Assembly (NCBI RefSeq): GCF_001426745.1
Contig: NZ_LMFI01000002.1
Location: 62,001 to 126,000 of the forward strand
Origin: Nocardioides sp. Root140
GTDB lineage: Bacteria; Actinomycetota; Actinomycetes; Propionibacteriales; Nocardioidaceae
DNA: 64,000 nt
Direction: 5' to 3'
Position 1 is the stretch's first letter. Each line of letters starts with the position of its first letter. The position numbers and the translations under genes are program-made. Below the pieces are notes generated by a model, which did not search any database, was not told the origin of the DNA, and saw nothing but the letters and a program-made list of their open reading frames with translations. This document shows, one piece after another, positions 1-6,886 of this stretch.

Positions 1-8
1 ACGGGAGC

Positions 9-1124
9 ATGCCGAACGACACCGGCAAGGCACTGAGCAGCTTCCGCGACGAGCTGGCCGACGCGATGATCGGGGCCCAACCCGACGGCCAGCCCGACGC
101 CCTGCGCGACCTGGCCATCGAGGCCGTCGGCACGTTCGGTGCGATGCGCGGACGCGCGCCCGGCCTGTCGTCGTGGAGCGCCTACCAGGCGTTGAAGCGG
201 GTGGCTCCCGACGAGCTCGTCGACCAGATCGTCGCCGGACTCCTGATGCAGGGCGACGACACCCGCACCGCCCGACGCCGGGCCGCCAGCCGGGTGCAGC
301 AGTTCACCGCCCTGGTCGAGCAGGACGCGCTGCGCCGCATCGCCGAGGAGAAGGGCGCCCAGCACGTCGCCGACACGACGGTCCGCCCGACGATCGACAA
401 CCTGCCGTTCCTCAGCGCTCGCCGTACCGACCTGGAGGCGATGCGCCGGGAGATCCAGCCCCTGGCGCGCAGGCTGGCCACCCGGCTGACGAAGGAGCAG
501 CACGCCAAGCGTCGCGGCCCGCTCGACTTCCGGCGTACGGTCCGGGCCTCGATCTCGACCGGCGGGGTGCCCCTCACCACGCACCACCGGCCCAAGCGGC
601 CGCACCGCACAGAACTGGTGGTGCTGTGCGACGTCAGCGGTTCGGTGGCCAACTTCGCGCAGTTCACCCTGCTACTGGTCTTCGCACTGCGCGACCAGTT
701 CACCAAGGTGCGCGCGTTCACGTTCATCGACCACGTCCACGAGGTCACCCACCACTTCAAGCCGGGCGCCGACGTGGTCGACGTGATGGCCGACCTGGCC
801 GCGGCGACCAGTCACGCCGCCCTGTGGGGCCGCACCAACTACGGGCGCGCGTTCACCAAGTTCGTCGAGGAGCACGCCGACGCGCTCGGCCCGAAGACCT
901 CACTGCTGGTGCTCGGTGACGCCCGCTCCAACTACAGCGACCTCCAGCTCGACGGCTTCAAGGCGATGGTCGCGCAGTGTCGCAACGCGTGGTGGCTCAA
1001 CCCCGAGCACGCCCGCAACTGGGGGACCGGCGACTCCGCCGCGCCGCAGTACGCCGAGCTGGTCTCGATGGTCGAGTGCCGCAACCTCGCCCAGCTCGGC
1101 GAGTTCGTGCACGACATCGTCTGA
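9..1124 (+). CDS. VWA domain protein, CoxE-like
   Basis: A 371-residue protein with a von Willebrand factor A domain of the CoxE type in its C-terminal half. The metal-binding MIDAS motif DVSGSV is at about residues 207-212, and the fold continues through the VRAFTFIDHVHEV strand. The N-terminal half is helical and charged. CoxE-like proteins usually act with a MoxR-type AAA+ ATPase in metal insertion or assembly of large enzymes; such an ATPase would be expected upstream, outside the window. The open frame continues upstream of the first ATG to the window edge, and the GGGAG at 3-7 is too close to be a good ribosome site, so the real start may lie outside. Family call is firm, biological role unknown. 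Confidence 0.8.
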   Translation: MPNDTGKALSSFRDELADAMIGAQPDGQPDALRDLAIEAVGTFGAMRGRAPGLSSWSAYQALKRVAPDELVDQIVAGLLMQGDDTRTARRRAASRVQQFTALVEQDALRRIAEEKGAQHVADTTVRPTIDNLPFLSARRTDLEAMRREIQPLARRLATRLTKEQHAKRRGPLDFRRTVRASISTGGVPLTTHHRPKRPHRTELVVLCDVSGSVANFAQFTLLLVFALRDQFTKVRAFTFIDHVHEVTHHFKPGADVVDVMADLAAATSHAALWGRTNYGRAFTKFVEEHADALGPKTSLLVLGDARSNYSDLQLDGFKAMVAQCRNAWWLNPEHARNWGTGDSAAPQYAELVSMVECRNLAQLGEFVHDIV

Positions 1125-1133
1125 CGAACCGTG

Positions 1134-1245
1134 CCTTCTTGATGCGCCAACCGTGGATTCTTGATGTTCGAACACCGGGTCATTGACGGATCGCATCAAG
1201 AACCCACGGTTCGAAGCACAAGAAGCCGGTGTTCGCGCATCAAAA
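1134..1245. repeat. Inverted array of 22-bp repeat units (family A, locus 1)
   Basis: Degenerate units carrying TTCTTGATGCG plus CGAACACCGGG or CGAACCGTGG run in one orientation at about 1134-1190 and in the other at about 1193-1245. The two arms could fold into a long imperfect hairpin between the convergent genes ending at 1124 and 1261. The same unit occurs in clean 22-bp register at 5265-5352. It may act as a bidirectional terminator; the position is seen, the function is inferred. Confidence 0.75.
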
Positions 1246-1260
1246 GGGCGGGGTTGGTGA

Positions 1261-2565
1261 TCAGCCGGCGAGGAAGCCCAGCTCGTGGATCCGCTGGATC
1301 GCGGCCTTCAGCTCGGGGTGCGTGGCGGTGTCGGCGGCCCGGCCTCCGGCGACGTACGCCGACGCGCCGGTCTGGAGTCCGCCGTCGAAGACCACGGTCA
1401 ACCGGTTGGTGACCCGGGCGTTGATCAGCGATCCCAACAGTGCGACCGGGTCGGCGCGGTCCTCGAGGGACAGCACCGTGGTCGGCTCCGGGATGTGGGT
1501 GACCTGGGCGTTGGGGGCGCCGGCGGTGATGACCTGGTCGACCACGAACTTGTCTGAGCCGGCTGCCGCGGCGATCTCGGCGGCGGCGACGCCACCCTGG
1601 GCGTGGCCGACGACCATCACCCGGGCGCCGGGCTCGTCACCGACGGCGGCCTCGAGGGCGTTGATCACCGAGGAGACCCGGCCGGCGACGTCGCTGCCGA
1701 CGAGCTGCAGGTTGCCGGGCGTGCGCTGGGCGTGGCTCGGCAGGTAGGCGATGAACCGGCCGCCGGGCAGGCGCTGTACCAGCAGATCGCCCTCGACCTG
1801 GCTGAGTGAGGTCATCAGCTCCTCGATGGAGGACGGGGCCGGCAGGGTGGATGCGTCGCCGGCAGAAGCAGGTGCCGCCTCCTCCTCACGGAATCCGCCG
1901 GCGATGTCGCGCAGGGCGGAGGTGAAGTCGTCGGCGAAGTCGGGGGCACCGACCGCGCGCAGGCCACCGTGGGTGACTGCCGGGCCCTCGTCGCCGCCGA
2001 GCACGGCCGCGGTGAGCAGCGAGCGCATCTGCAGGCCCTCGATCAGGCCACCGCCACCACTGACGAAGTGGTCCATCAGCTCGGGGTTCTGGTCGGCCAG
2101 CTCGTTGAGGTAGGCCGCGAGGCCTTCGCGGTCGAGGGCGTCGGTCTCGATGAGGCCGGCCGAGAAGATCGCGCCGCCGAGCGCCACCTCGGGCGCCAGG
2201 TAGCCCACCGCGCGGGCCGCGATCGAGCCGAGCGTCTTGTACGCCGCCAGCTGGAGGTCGTCGATCCAGCGGTAGGTCAGCACCGTGGCGCGCACGATCA
2301 GTGCATCGGCGTCGAGCTCGACGGAGCGGACCATGAGCCCGGTCTTGCCGGTGGTCGCCCCGATGATGTCCTGCTCGGCCTGGGTGAAGGTGGCCTTGGA
2401 GAGTTCCTCGGACTCGGCGACCGCCTCGTCGGCGAGGATCTCGGCGCCCAGGGTGGCGCGTTCGCGCATCTCGTCGCCGGAGGAGTCGAAGAGGTCGGCC
2501 AGACGCATCATCTGGTCGTACTTGTCCTGGGCGGCTGCGGCCTGTGCCTGCTGCTGCTCGCTCAT
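1261..2565 (-). CDS. Lipase-fold protein without nucleophile, T7SS-associated module
   Basis: A 434-residue protein. The N-terminal part (1-230) is largely helical. The C-terminal part (about 245-434) looks like an alpha/beta-hydrolase or class 3 lipase core: strand VMVVG followed by the elbow G320-H-A-Q-G324, a likely acid region at D369/D372 and a possible histidine at 416. The elbow serine that should occupy position 322 is alanine (codon GCC), so it probably cannot act as a normal esterase. The start is the ATG at 2565 with GGAGGTG just upstream; it overlaps the previous gene's stop by 4 bp (ATGA), which indicates translational coupling. It follows an EspG-like and a WXG100-like gene, so it may be a secreted partner or a binding protein. 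Function not known. Confidence 0.75.
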   Translation of the reverse strand: MSEQQQAQAAAAQDKYDQMMRLADLFDSSGDEMRERATLGAEILADEAVAESEELSKATFTQAEQDIIGATTGKTGLMVRSVELDADALIVRATVLTYRWIDDLQLAAYKTLGSIAARAVGYLAPEVALGGAIFSAGLIETDALDREGLAAYLNELADQNPELMDHFVSGGGGLIEGLQMRSLLTAAVLGGDEGPAVTHGGLRAVGAPDFADDFTSALRDIAGGFREEEAAPASAGDASTLPAPSSIEELMTSLSQVEGDLLVQRLPGGRFIAYLPSHAQRTPGNLQLVGSDVAGRVSSVINALEAAVGDEPGARVMVVGHAQGGVAAAEIAAAAGSDKFVVDQVITAGAPNAQVTHIPEPTTVLSLEDRADPVALLGSLINARVTNRLTVVFDGGLQTGASAYVAGGRAADTATHPELKAAIQRIHELGFLAG

Positions 2566-3494
2566 GCGGTCACCTCCGCGAGGATCGGGCCGAGGGTGGC
2601 GGCCAGTTCGGTGGCATCGACTCGACGGACCTCGACGCGGTTGGCGCCGTCGACCTGGTGGGATCGCAGGACGTGCCAGCCGTCGGCCAGCAACACCCAT
2701 GACACGACACCGACGGCCTCGCCGCCGGCGTCGATGTCGGCGACCAGTCCGCGGAGCCGACCCTGGGTCTCGGTGACCAGCGAGCTGATCACCGACGAGA
2801 CGGTGGCGTCGGGTACGGCGTCTCCGGCGGCATCGCGCACGTCACCGGCGTGGTGGGCCACGATCGTGCCGAGCAGGTCGGCCCGGCCCGAACGGACGGC
2901 CTCGCCGCCCGCGTCGAGCAGCTCGTAGGGCAGGTCGATCGCGGCGGGCACGGTGGAGTCGGTGAGCACGTGGTCGTCGGGAAGCCCGGCGACGCGGCCG
3001 AGCTCGGCCGGCCAGTGCTGCGCCTCGAACCACGCGAGCTCGAAGACGACGCCGTCGGTGGTGGCCAGGGTGGCCACGGCTCCGCCGCGCTGGCGGTGCC
3101 AGGCCCGGGCTCGGACGCCGCTGATGTTGACGTCGAGGTCGAGGGCGACGGCCGGGGTGGCCAGCAGGCCGAGGGCGCCGACGACGCCCGCATCGGCGGT
3201 GCCGTCGACCAGGAGGCCACGCTTCTCGAGGCCCTCGGCGGGGTCGTGCAGGGTGGCCAGGGCCTCGACGTACGACTGGTCCTCTGCGGCACCACGCGAC
3301 TGGCCGAGTCGGCTCTCGAACGCGTTGGCGGCGGTGCTGGGTGTCGGGTCCTCGGGAGCGAAGGGCAGGGGCGCTCCGCCGGCGGCCTCGGCCAGGAACT
3401 CGAGCTCGGGCCGGGTCAGGGCGAGCCGGCGGGGCAGGCCTTCGAGGGTCCCCTCGGCCACCGGGCCGGGAGTGGTCAGGTCAATGGTCGCCAT
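2562..3494 (-). CDS. EspG-like type VII secretion-associated protein (tentative)
   Basis: A 310-residue soluble protein with no signal peptide or membrane segment. Its N-terminus (LALTRPELEFLAEAAG) and its C-terminal strand pattern (GWHVLRSHQ, then VEVRRVDATELAATLGPIL) resemble the EspG chaperone family, which binds substrates of ESX secretion systems in the cytosol; the length is close to the family norm (about 280). The match is by pattern only and is weak. It lies 3 bp downstream of a WXG100-like gene and overlaps the following lipase-fold gene by 4 bp, so the three probably form one operon. If not EspG-like, it is an unrecognised actinobacterial protein. Confidence 0.6.
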   Translation of the reverse strand: MATIDLTTPGPVAEGTLEGLPRRLALTRPELEFLAEAAGGAPLPFAPEDPTPSTAANAFESRLGQSRGAAEDQSYVEALATLHDPAEGLEKRGLLVDGTADAGVVGALGLLATPAVALDLDVNISGVRARAWHRQRGGAVATLATTDGVVFELAWFEAQHWPAELGRVAGLPDDHVLTDSTVPAAIDLPYELLDAGGEAVRSGRADLLGTIVAHHAGDVRDAAGDAVPDATVSSVISSLVTETQGRLRGLVADIDAGGEAVGVVSWVLLADGWHVLRSHQVDGANRVEVRRVDATELAATLGPILAEVTA

Positions 3495-3497
3495 GTC

Positions 3498-3941
3498 TCA
3501 GAGTCCCGGAAGGTTGACGGTCAGCCAGTCCTTGTGGCCCGGGGCGGGCGGCACGAACTGGTCGAGGGTGCGGTCGACGTCGGTCGCGTCGATGGTGACG
3601 CCGGCCGGAGTGTCCTGGGCCTGTTGTGCGGCGATGCGGGTGCGGGCGTCGGCGACCAGCGAGTGGGCCTTGCGCTCGATGCCGTCGATGGAGTCCTTGA
3701 GGCGCTCGACCTCGGCGACGTGCCGGGTGAGTGACTCGGCCGCGGTCTCGTGCTGTGCGGCACAGTCGCGGAGGTGGGCGGCCCGGTCGTGGATGCGGGC
3801 CCGCATGTCGGCGGCCGCCCTGCCCTCCCAGTTGATGGACTCGATCTGTGCGATCAGTCGGTCGGCCATCGCACGGATGTCAGTGCACTGCTCTCGCAGT
3901 TGGGATGCGCGCTTGCGCATGGCGGCAGAGTCGCCGTACAT
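3498..3941 (-). CDS. WXG100-like helical protein
   Basis: A 147-residue protein. Residues 1-105 are predicted as two long helices with a W38-E-G40 turn between them, the hallmark of WXG100/Esx-type proteins. A proline- and aspartate-rich tail follows that is not usual for Esx proteins. It is the first gene of a minus-strand operon with an EspG-like gene and a lipase-fold gene. Likely role: small substrate or partner of the type VII secretion machinery encoded at 12.2-22.6 kb. The start ATG is preceded by GAGAGGTGATCC, a fair ribosome site. Confidence 0.7.
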   Translation of the reverse strand: MYGDSAAMRKRASQLREQCTDIRAMADRLIAQIESINWEGRAAADMRARIHDRAAHLRDCAAQHETAAESLTRHVAEVERLKDSIDGIERKAHSLVADARTRIAAQQAQDTPAGVTIDATDVDRTLDQFVPPAPGHKDWLTVNLPGL

Positions 3942-3978
3942 GGATCACCTCTCAAGTTGCCGGGTGTGTACCCCCGTA

Positions 3979-3998
3979 TGAGCGGTTCAAACCACTCA
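3979..3998. promoter_or_regulatory. 20-bp palindrome upstream of the WXG100-like operon
   Basis: TGAGCGGTTCAAACCACTCA is an inverted repeat with one mismatch per arm, centred about 47 bp upstream of the WXG100-like gene start. Its size and place fit an operator of a dimeric repressor. No regulator gene sits next to it, so the protein that binds is unknown. Confidence 0.4.
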
Positions 3999-4063
3999 AC
4001 CGAACTTCTCTTCCCCGAGTGGTCAAGCCCTAAACCTTCTCCCGCGCCGAGAGTAGCCGAGGC

Positions 4064-5230
4064 TCAGCCGAGGTACGTCGCCAGACGGTCGAGTCCGGTC
4101 GCGATTTCACCGGAGGACCCGGCGAAGCTGAACCGGATCGTGCGGTTCCCCTTCTCGGTGTCGAAGTCGACGCCGGGGGCCACGGCGACGCCCGTCGCGT
4201 CGAGCAGGTCCAGGCACCAGGCCATCGAGTCGTCGGTGAGGTGGCCGATGTCGGCGTACGCGTAGAACGCGCCGTCTGCCGGCGCCAGCTCAGTGATCCC
4301 GAGTCGCGGAAGTCCCTCGAGCAGCATCGCCCGGTTGTGCGCGTAGCGTCGGACGTGGCCGTCGAGCTCGTCGTACGCCGCCTCGGTGAAGGCCGCGATC
4401 GCCGCGTGCTGGGCGATCGCCGGAGGGCAGATCGTGAAGTTTCCGGTGAGTACGTCGACGGGCCGGCGCAGACGCTCGGGCACCAGCATCCAGCCGATCC
4501 GCCACCCGGTCATGGAGAAGTACTTCGAGAACGAGGAGAACACGATCGCCTCGCGCGAGGTCTCCCAGGCGCTGCGGCTCAGCGGTTCCTCGGCGTACTC
4601 GATGCCGTGGTAGATCTCGTCGCTGACCAGCTGCACCGCATGGGTCTCGCACCAGGTGGCCAGGGCGGCCAGCTCCTCCGGTAGCAGCATCGTGCCGGTC
4701 GGGTTGGCCGGGCTGGCCACCACGAGGCCCTTGATGTCGTCGAGCTGCTCGAGCTGGGCCACAGTGGGCTGGAAGCGGGTCTCGGCGCCGCAGTCGAGCT
4801 CGACCACCTCGCAGCCCAGGGCGCGGAGCACGTTGCGGTAGCAGGCGTAGCCGGGCCGGGCCATCGCCACCCGGTCGCCCGGCTCGAACGCGGCGAGGAA
4901 GGCCAGCAGGAAGCCGCCGCTGGAGCCGGTGGTGACGACCACGTCGTCGCGGTGCACGTCGATGCCGTGCATGCGCTGGTGGTGTCCGGCGATCGCTTCG
5001 CGGAGGTCGGGGATCCCGGTGGCCACGGTGTAGCCCAACGGGTCGCCGCTGCCGAGCAGCCGGATCGCCTCGGCCAGCACCGGTGCGGGGGCGCCGCTGC
5101 TGGGTTGGCCGGCGACGAAGTTGACCATGTCGCCGTGGCTGCGCTGGCGCTCACCTGACGCAGCCAGCAGGTCCATCACGTGGAACGGCGGGACGTTGGC
5201 GCGGCTGGCGACGGTGTAGCGGTCGGTCAT
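4064..5230 (-). CDS. Class I/II PLP-dependent aminotransferase
   Basis: A 388-residue fold type I aminotransferase. Visible motifs: the glycine-rich cofactor loop TTGSSGG (100-106), SPANPTGT (173-180), SDEIYHG (203-209), and the Schiff-base lysine K236 in SFSKYFSMTGWRIGW, followed by a substrate-binding arginine in the C-terminal RTIRFSF. It transfers an amino group between an amino acid and a 2-oxo acid in the cytosol; the substrate cannot be told from sequence. The start at 5230 (MTDRY) is chosen because homologues begin at this point; the longer open frame upstream runs through repeat DNA. A degenerate -10 box (CACACT) lies 7 nt upstream. Confidence 0.9.
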   Translation of the reverse strand: MTDRYTVASRANVPPFHVMDLLAASGERQRSHGDMVNFVAGQPSSGAPAPVLAEAIRLLGSGDPLGYTVATGIPDLREAIAGHHQRMHGIDVHRDDVVVTTGSSGGFLLAFLAAFEPGDRVAMARPGYACYRNVLRALGCEVVELDCGAETRFQPTVAQLEQLDDIKGLVVASPANPTGTMLLPEELAALATWCETHAVQLVSDEIYHGIEYAEEPLSRSAWETSREAIVFSSFSKYFSMTGWRIGWMLVPERLRRPVDVLTGNFTICPPAIAQHAAIAAFTEAAYDELDGHVRRYAHNRAMLLEGLPRLGITELAPADGAFYAYADIGHLTDDSMAWCLDLLDATGVAVAPGVDFDTEKGNRTIRFSFAGSSGEIATGLDRLATYLG

Positions 5231-5264
5231 GGGCCCCAGTGTGGCGTGCGCGTCCGCGGGCGCA

Positions 5265-5352
5265 TCAAGAACCCGGTGTTCGCGCGTCAAGAACCCGGTG
5301 TTCGCGCGTCAAGAACCCACGGTTCGCGCATCAGGAAGGCACGGGTTGTGCG
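5265..5352. repeat. 22-bp tandem repeat, four units (family A, locus 2)
   Basis: Units at 5265-5286, 5287-5308, 5309-5330 and a decayed one at 5331-5352. Units 1 and 2 are identical and contain TCAAGAACCCGGTGTTCGCG; unit 3 has ACGGT in place of GGTGT. There is no spacer between units. The stop codon of the flavoprotein gene (5331-5333) lies in unit 4, so the repeat overlaps coding sequence. Same family as 1134-1245. Confidence 0.9.
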
Positions 5353-6806
5353 GCGTGGCGGCCGGCCCGGCGTCCGAAGTAGGAGCCCTCCCCGAGCTGG
5401 GTCCCGGAGGCGTAGCCCTTGGCGTCCTGGGCGATGTTGGACGCGCAGGCGCCGGCGGCGTACAACCCGGTGATCGGCGCGCCGCCCTCGCGCAGCACCC
5501 GGCCGTCGACGTCGGTGACCAGGCCGCCCATCGTGAAGCCGGCATAGAGCGCCGTGCCGAGGGTGAGGTCGAAGGCGCCCCACGGGCCGGTGTCCTGCGG
5601 CTCCAGCCATTCGGGCTGCTTGTGGAAGTCGGGGTCCTCGCCGCGCGCCGCGTTCTCGTTGTACGCCGCCAGGGTGGCGGTCAGCGACCCGACCGGCAGG
5701 CCGAGGGCGGTCTCCATCTCCTCGACGGTCTCCCAACCGTCGATGAACGGCGCCAGCGGGAAGGCGGGGTGCTCGATGTGCGCGCTGTCCACGATGAGGT
5801 ACGCCGCGTGGTCGGGCTGGTCCATCACGAACGCCGAGGTGCGGGAGTGGTAGGAGTCCTCGGCGACGAAGCGCCGGCCCTCCTTGTTGACCACGATGCC
5901 CGTGACCAGCCGCGACGGCGGGTAGAACGGCGCGGTGATGAACGCCTCCTCCATGAAGGCGGTCGCGGCGCCCACCGACTCCCCGAGCCGGATGCCCAGC
6001 CCGTCGTCGTACGTCGTCCCGAGCACGAAGGGCTTCTCGGCCAGGTTGGGGGTGAACTTCGCGACCATGTCCTTGTTCATCACGAAGCCGCCGGCGGCCA
6101 GCACGACCGACCGGGTCCGGATCAGACCGGTCTCGGTGAACCTCCGCCAGCGGACGCCGACCACGTCGCCGGCCCCTTCTCCGGTCGAACCGCTGGTGAC
6201 CAGCGCGTTCGCACCGGTCTCGTAGCGCACGTCGACGCCCTCGTCGGCGAGCCGGTCGCGCAGCAGGTCCATCACCAGCCGGGTGCCCTCGGTGTCACCG
6301 GCGACCGGGACCTTGTGCCCGCGTGGCGCGGGGGCCGCCTGGTCGACGAAGGGGTGGACCTTCTCGTTGCCGGTGTACATCAGCCCCTCGGTGCCGGGCT
6401 GGATGACGGCCTTCTTGTCGTGGAAGGACCGCTCGAAGGAGAAGCCCAGCGCCTCGAGCCAGGTGAAGTGCTCGACGCTCTCCTCGCAGTAGGCGCGGAT
6501 CTTGGCGGCGCCGGGCTCGCGGGAGACGGCGGTCAGGTAGTCGACCATCGCCTCGACGGAGTCGGGGTGGCCGGTGGCCTCCTGGACCGGCGTACCACCG
6601 CCGAGGTAGAACGCGCCGCCGCTCATGGCCGACGTGCCGCCGTGCACCGCGGACCGCTCGAGGAGTACGACGCGAGCGCCCGAGCGAGCCGCCTCGAGGG
6701 CCGCGCACCCGCCGGCGATGCCGAAGCCGACGACCACCACGTCGCAGTCCTCGTGCTCGGTGAGGCTCGCAGCGTCGAGGACCTCGGGCAGGTCGGTTCC
6801 ACTCAT
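5331..6806 (-). CDS. 3-ketosteroid delta4-(5alpha)-dehydrogenase-like flavoprotein
   Basis: A 491-residue FAD enzyme. The N-terminal dinucleotide fold is at 22-50 (VVVVGFGIAGG, E50) and the second FAD-binding stretch at 448-472. Tyr319 (in EDSYHSR), Tyr465 and Ser467 (in GYASG) fall within one residue of the catalytic Tyr319, Tyr466 and Ser468 described for Rhodococcus delta4-(5alpha)-KSTD, as recalled. The reaction would be desaturation of the steroid A ring at C4-C5. A KstR-type operator overlaps its promoter (6829-6842), which supports a steroid role independently. TAACCT lies 7 nt before the ATG, so the transcript is probably leaderless. A related fumarate-reductase-like or KstD activity is the alternative. 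The stop codon lies inside a 22-bp repeat. Confidence 0.82.
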   Translation of the reverse strand: MSGTDLPEVLDAASLTEHEDCDVVVVGFGIAGGCAALEAARSGARVVLLERSAVHGGTSAMSGGAFYLGGGTPVQEATGHPDSVEAMVDYLTAVSREPGAAKIRAYCEESVEHFTWLEALGFSFERSFHDKKAVIQPGTEGLMYTGNEKVHPFVDQAAPAPRGHKVPVAGDTEGTRLVMDLLRDRLADEGVDVRYETGANALVTSGSTGEGAGDVVGVRWRRFTETGLIRTRSVVLAAGGFVMNKDMVAKFTPNLAEKPFVLGTTYDDGLGIRLGESVGAATAFMEEAFITAPFYPPSRLVTGIVVNKEGRRFVAEDSYHSRTSAFVMDQPDHAAYLIVDSAHIEHPAFPLAPFIDGWETVEEMETALGLPVGSLTATLAAYNENAARGEDPDFHKQPEWLEPQDTGPWGAFDLTLGTALYAGFTMGGLVTDVDGRVLREGGAPITGLYAAGACASNIAQDAKGYASGTQLGEGSYFGRRAGRHAAQPVPS

Positions 6807-6828
6807 GCCGAGCAGGTTAGGCGAAAAC

Positions 6829-6842
6829 TAGAACAAGTTCCA
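6829..6842. promoter_or_regulatory. KstR-type operator in the flavoprotein promoter
   Basis: TAGAACAAGTTCCA matches the KstR consensus TnnAACnnGTTnnA at every fixed position. It lies in the -35/spacer region of the minus-strand gene, whose -10 box is TAACCT at 6814-6819, seven nt before the start codon. KstR is the TetR-family repressor of cholesterol catabolism genes in mycobacteria and rhodococci. No kstR gene is in this window. Confidence 0.7.
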
Positions 6843-6886
6843 GATTTTGTCCACGATAGGATTCAGGCCCGCTCCCGAACTGCGAG

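Noticed and set aside
5265..5352. Possible CRISPR or phage attachment site
   Set aside because: 22-bp units without spacers, no integrase gene, and the same motif occurs elsewhere as an intergenic repeat.
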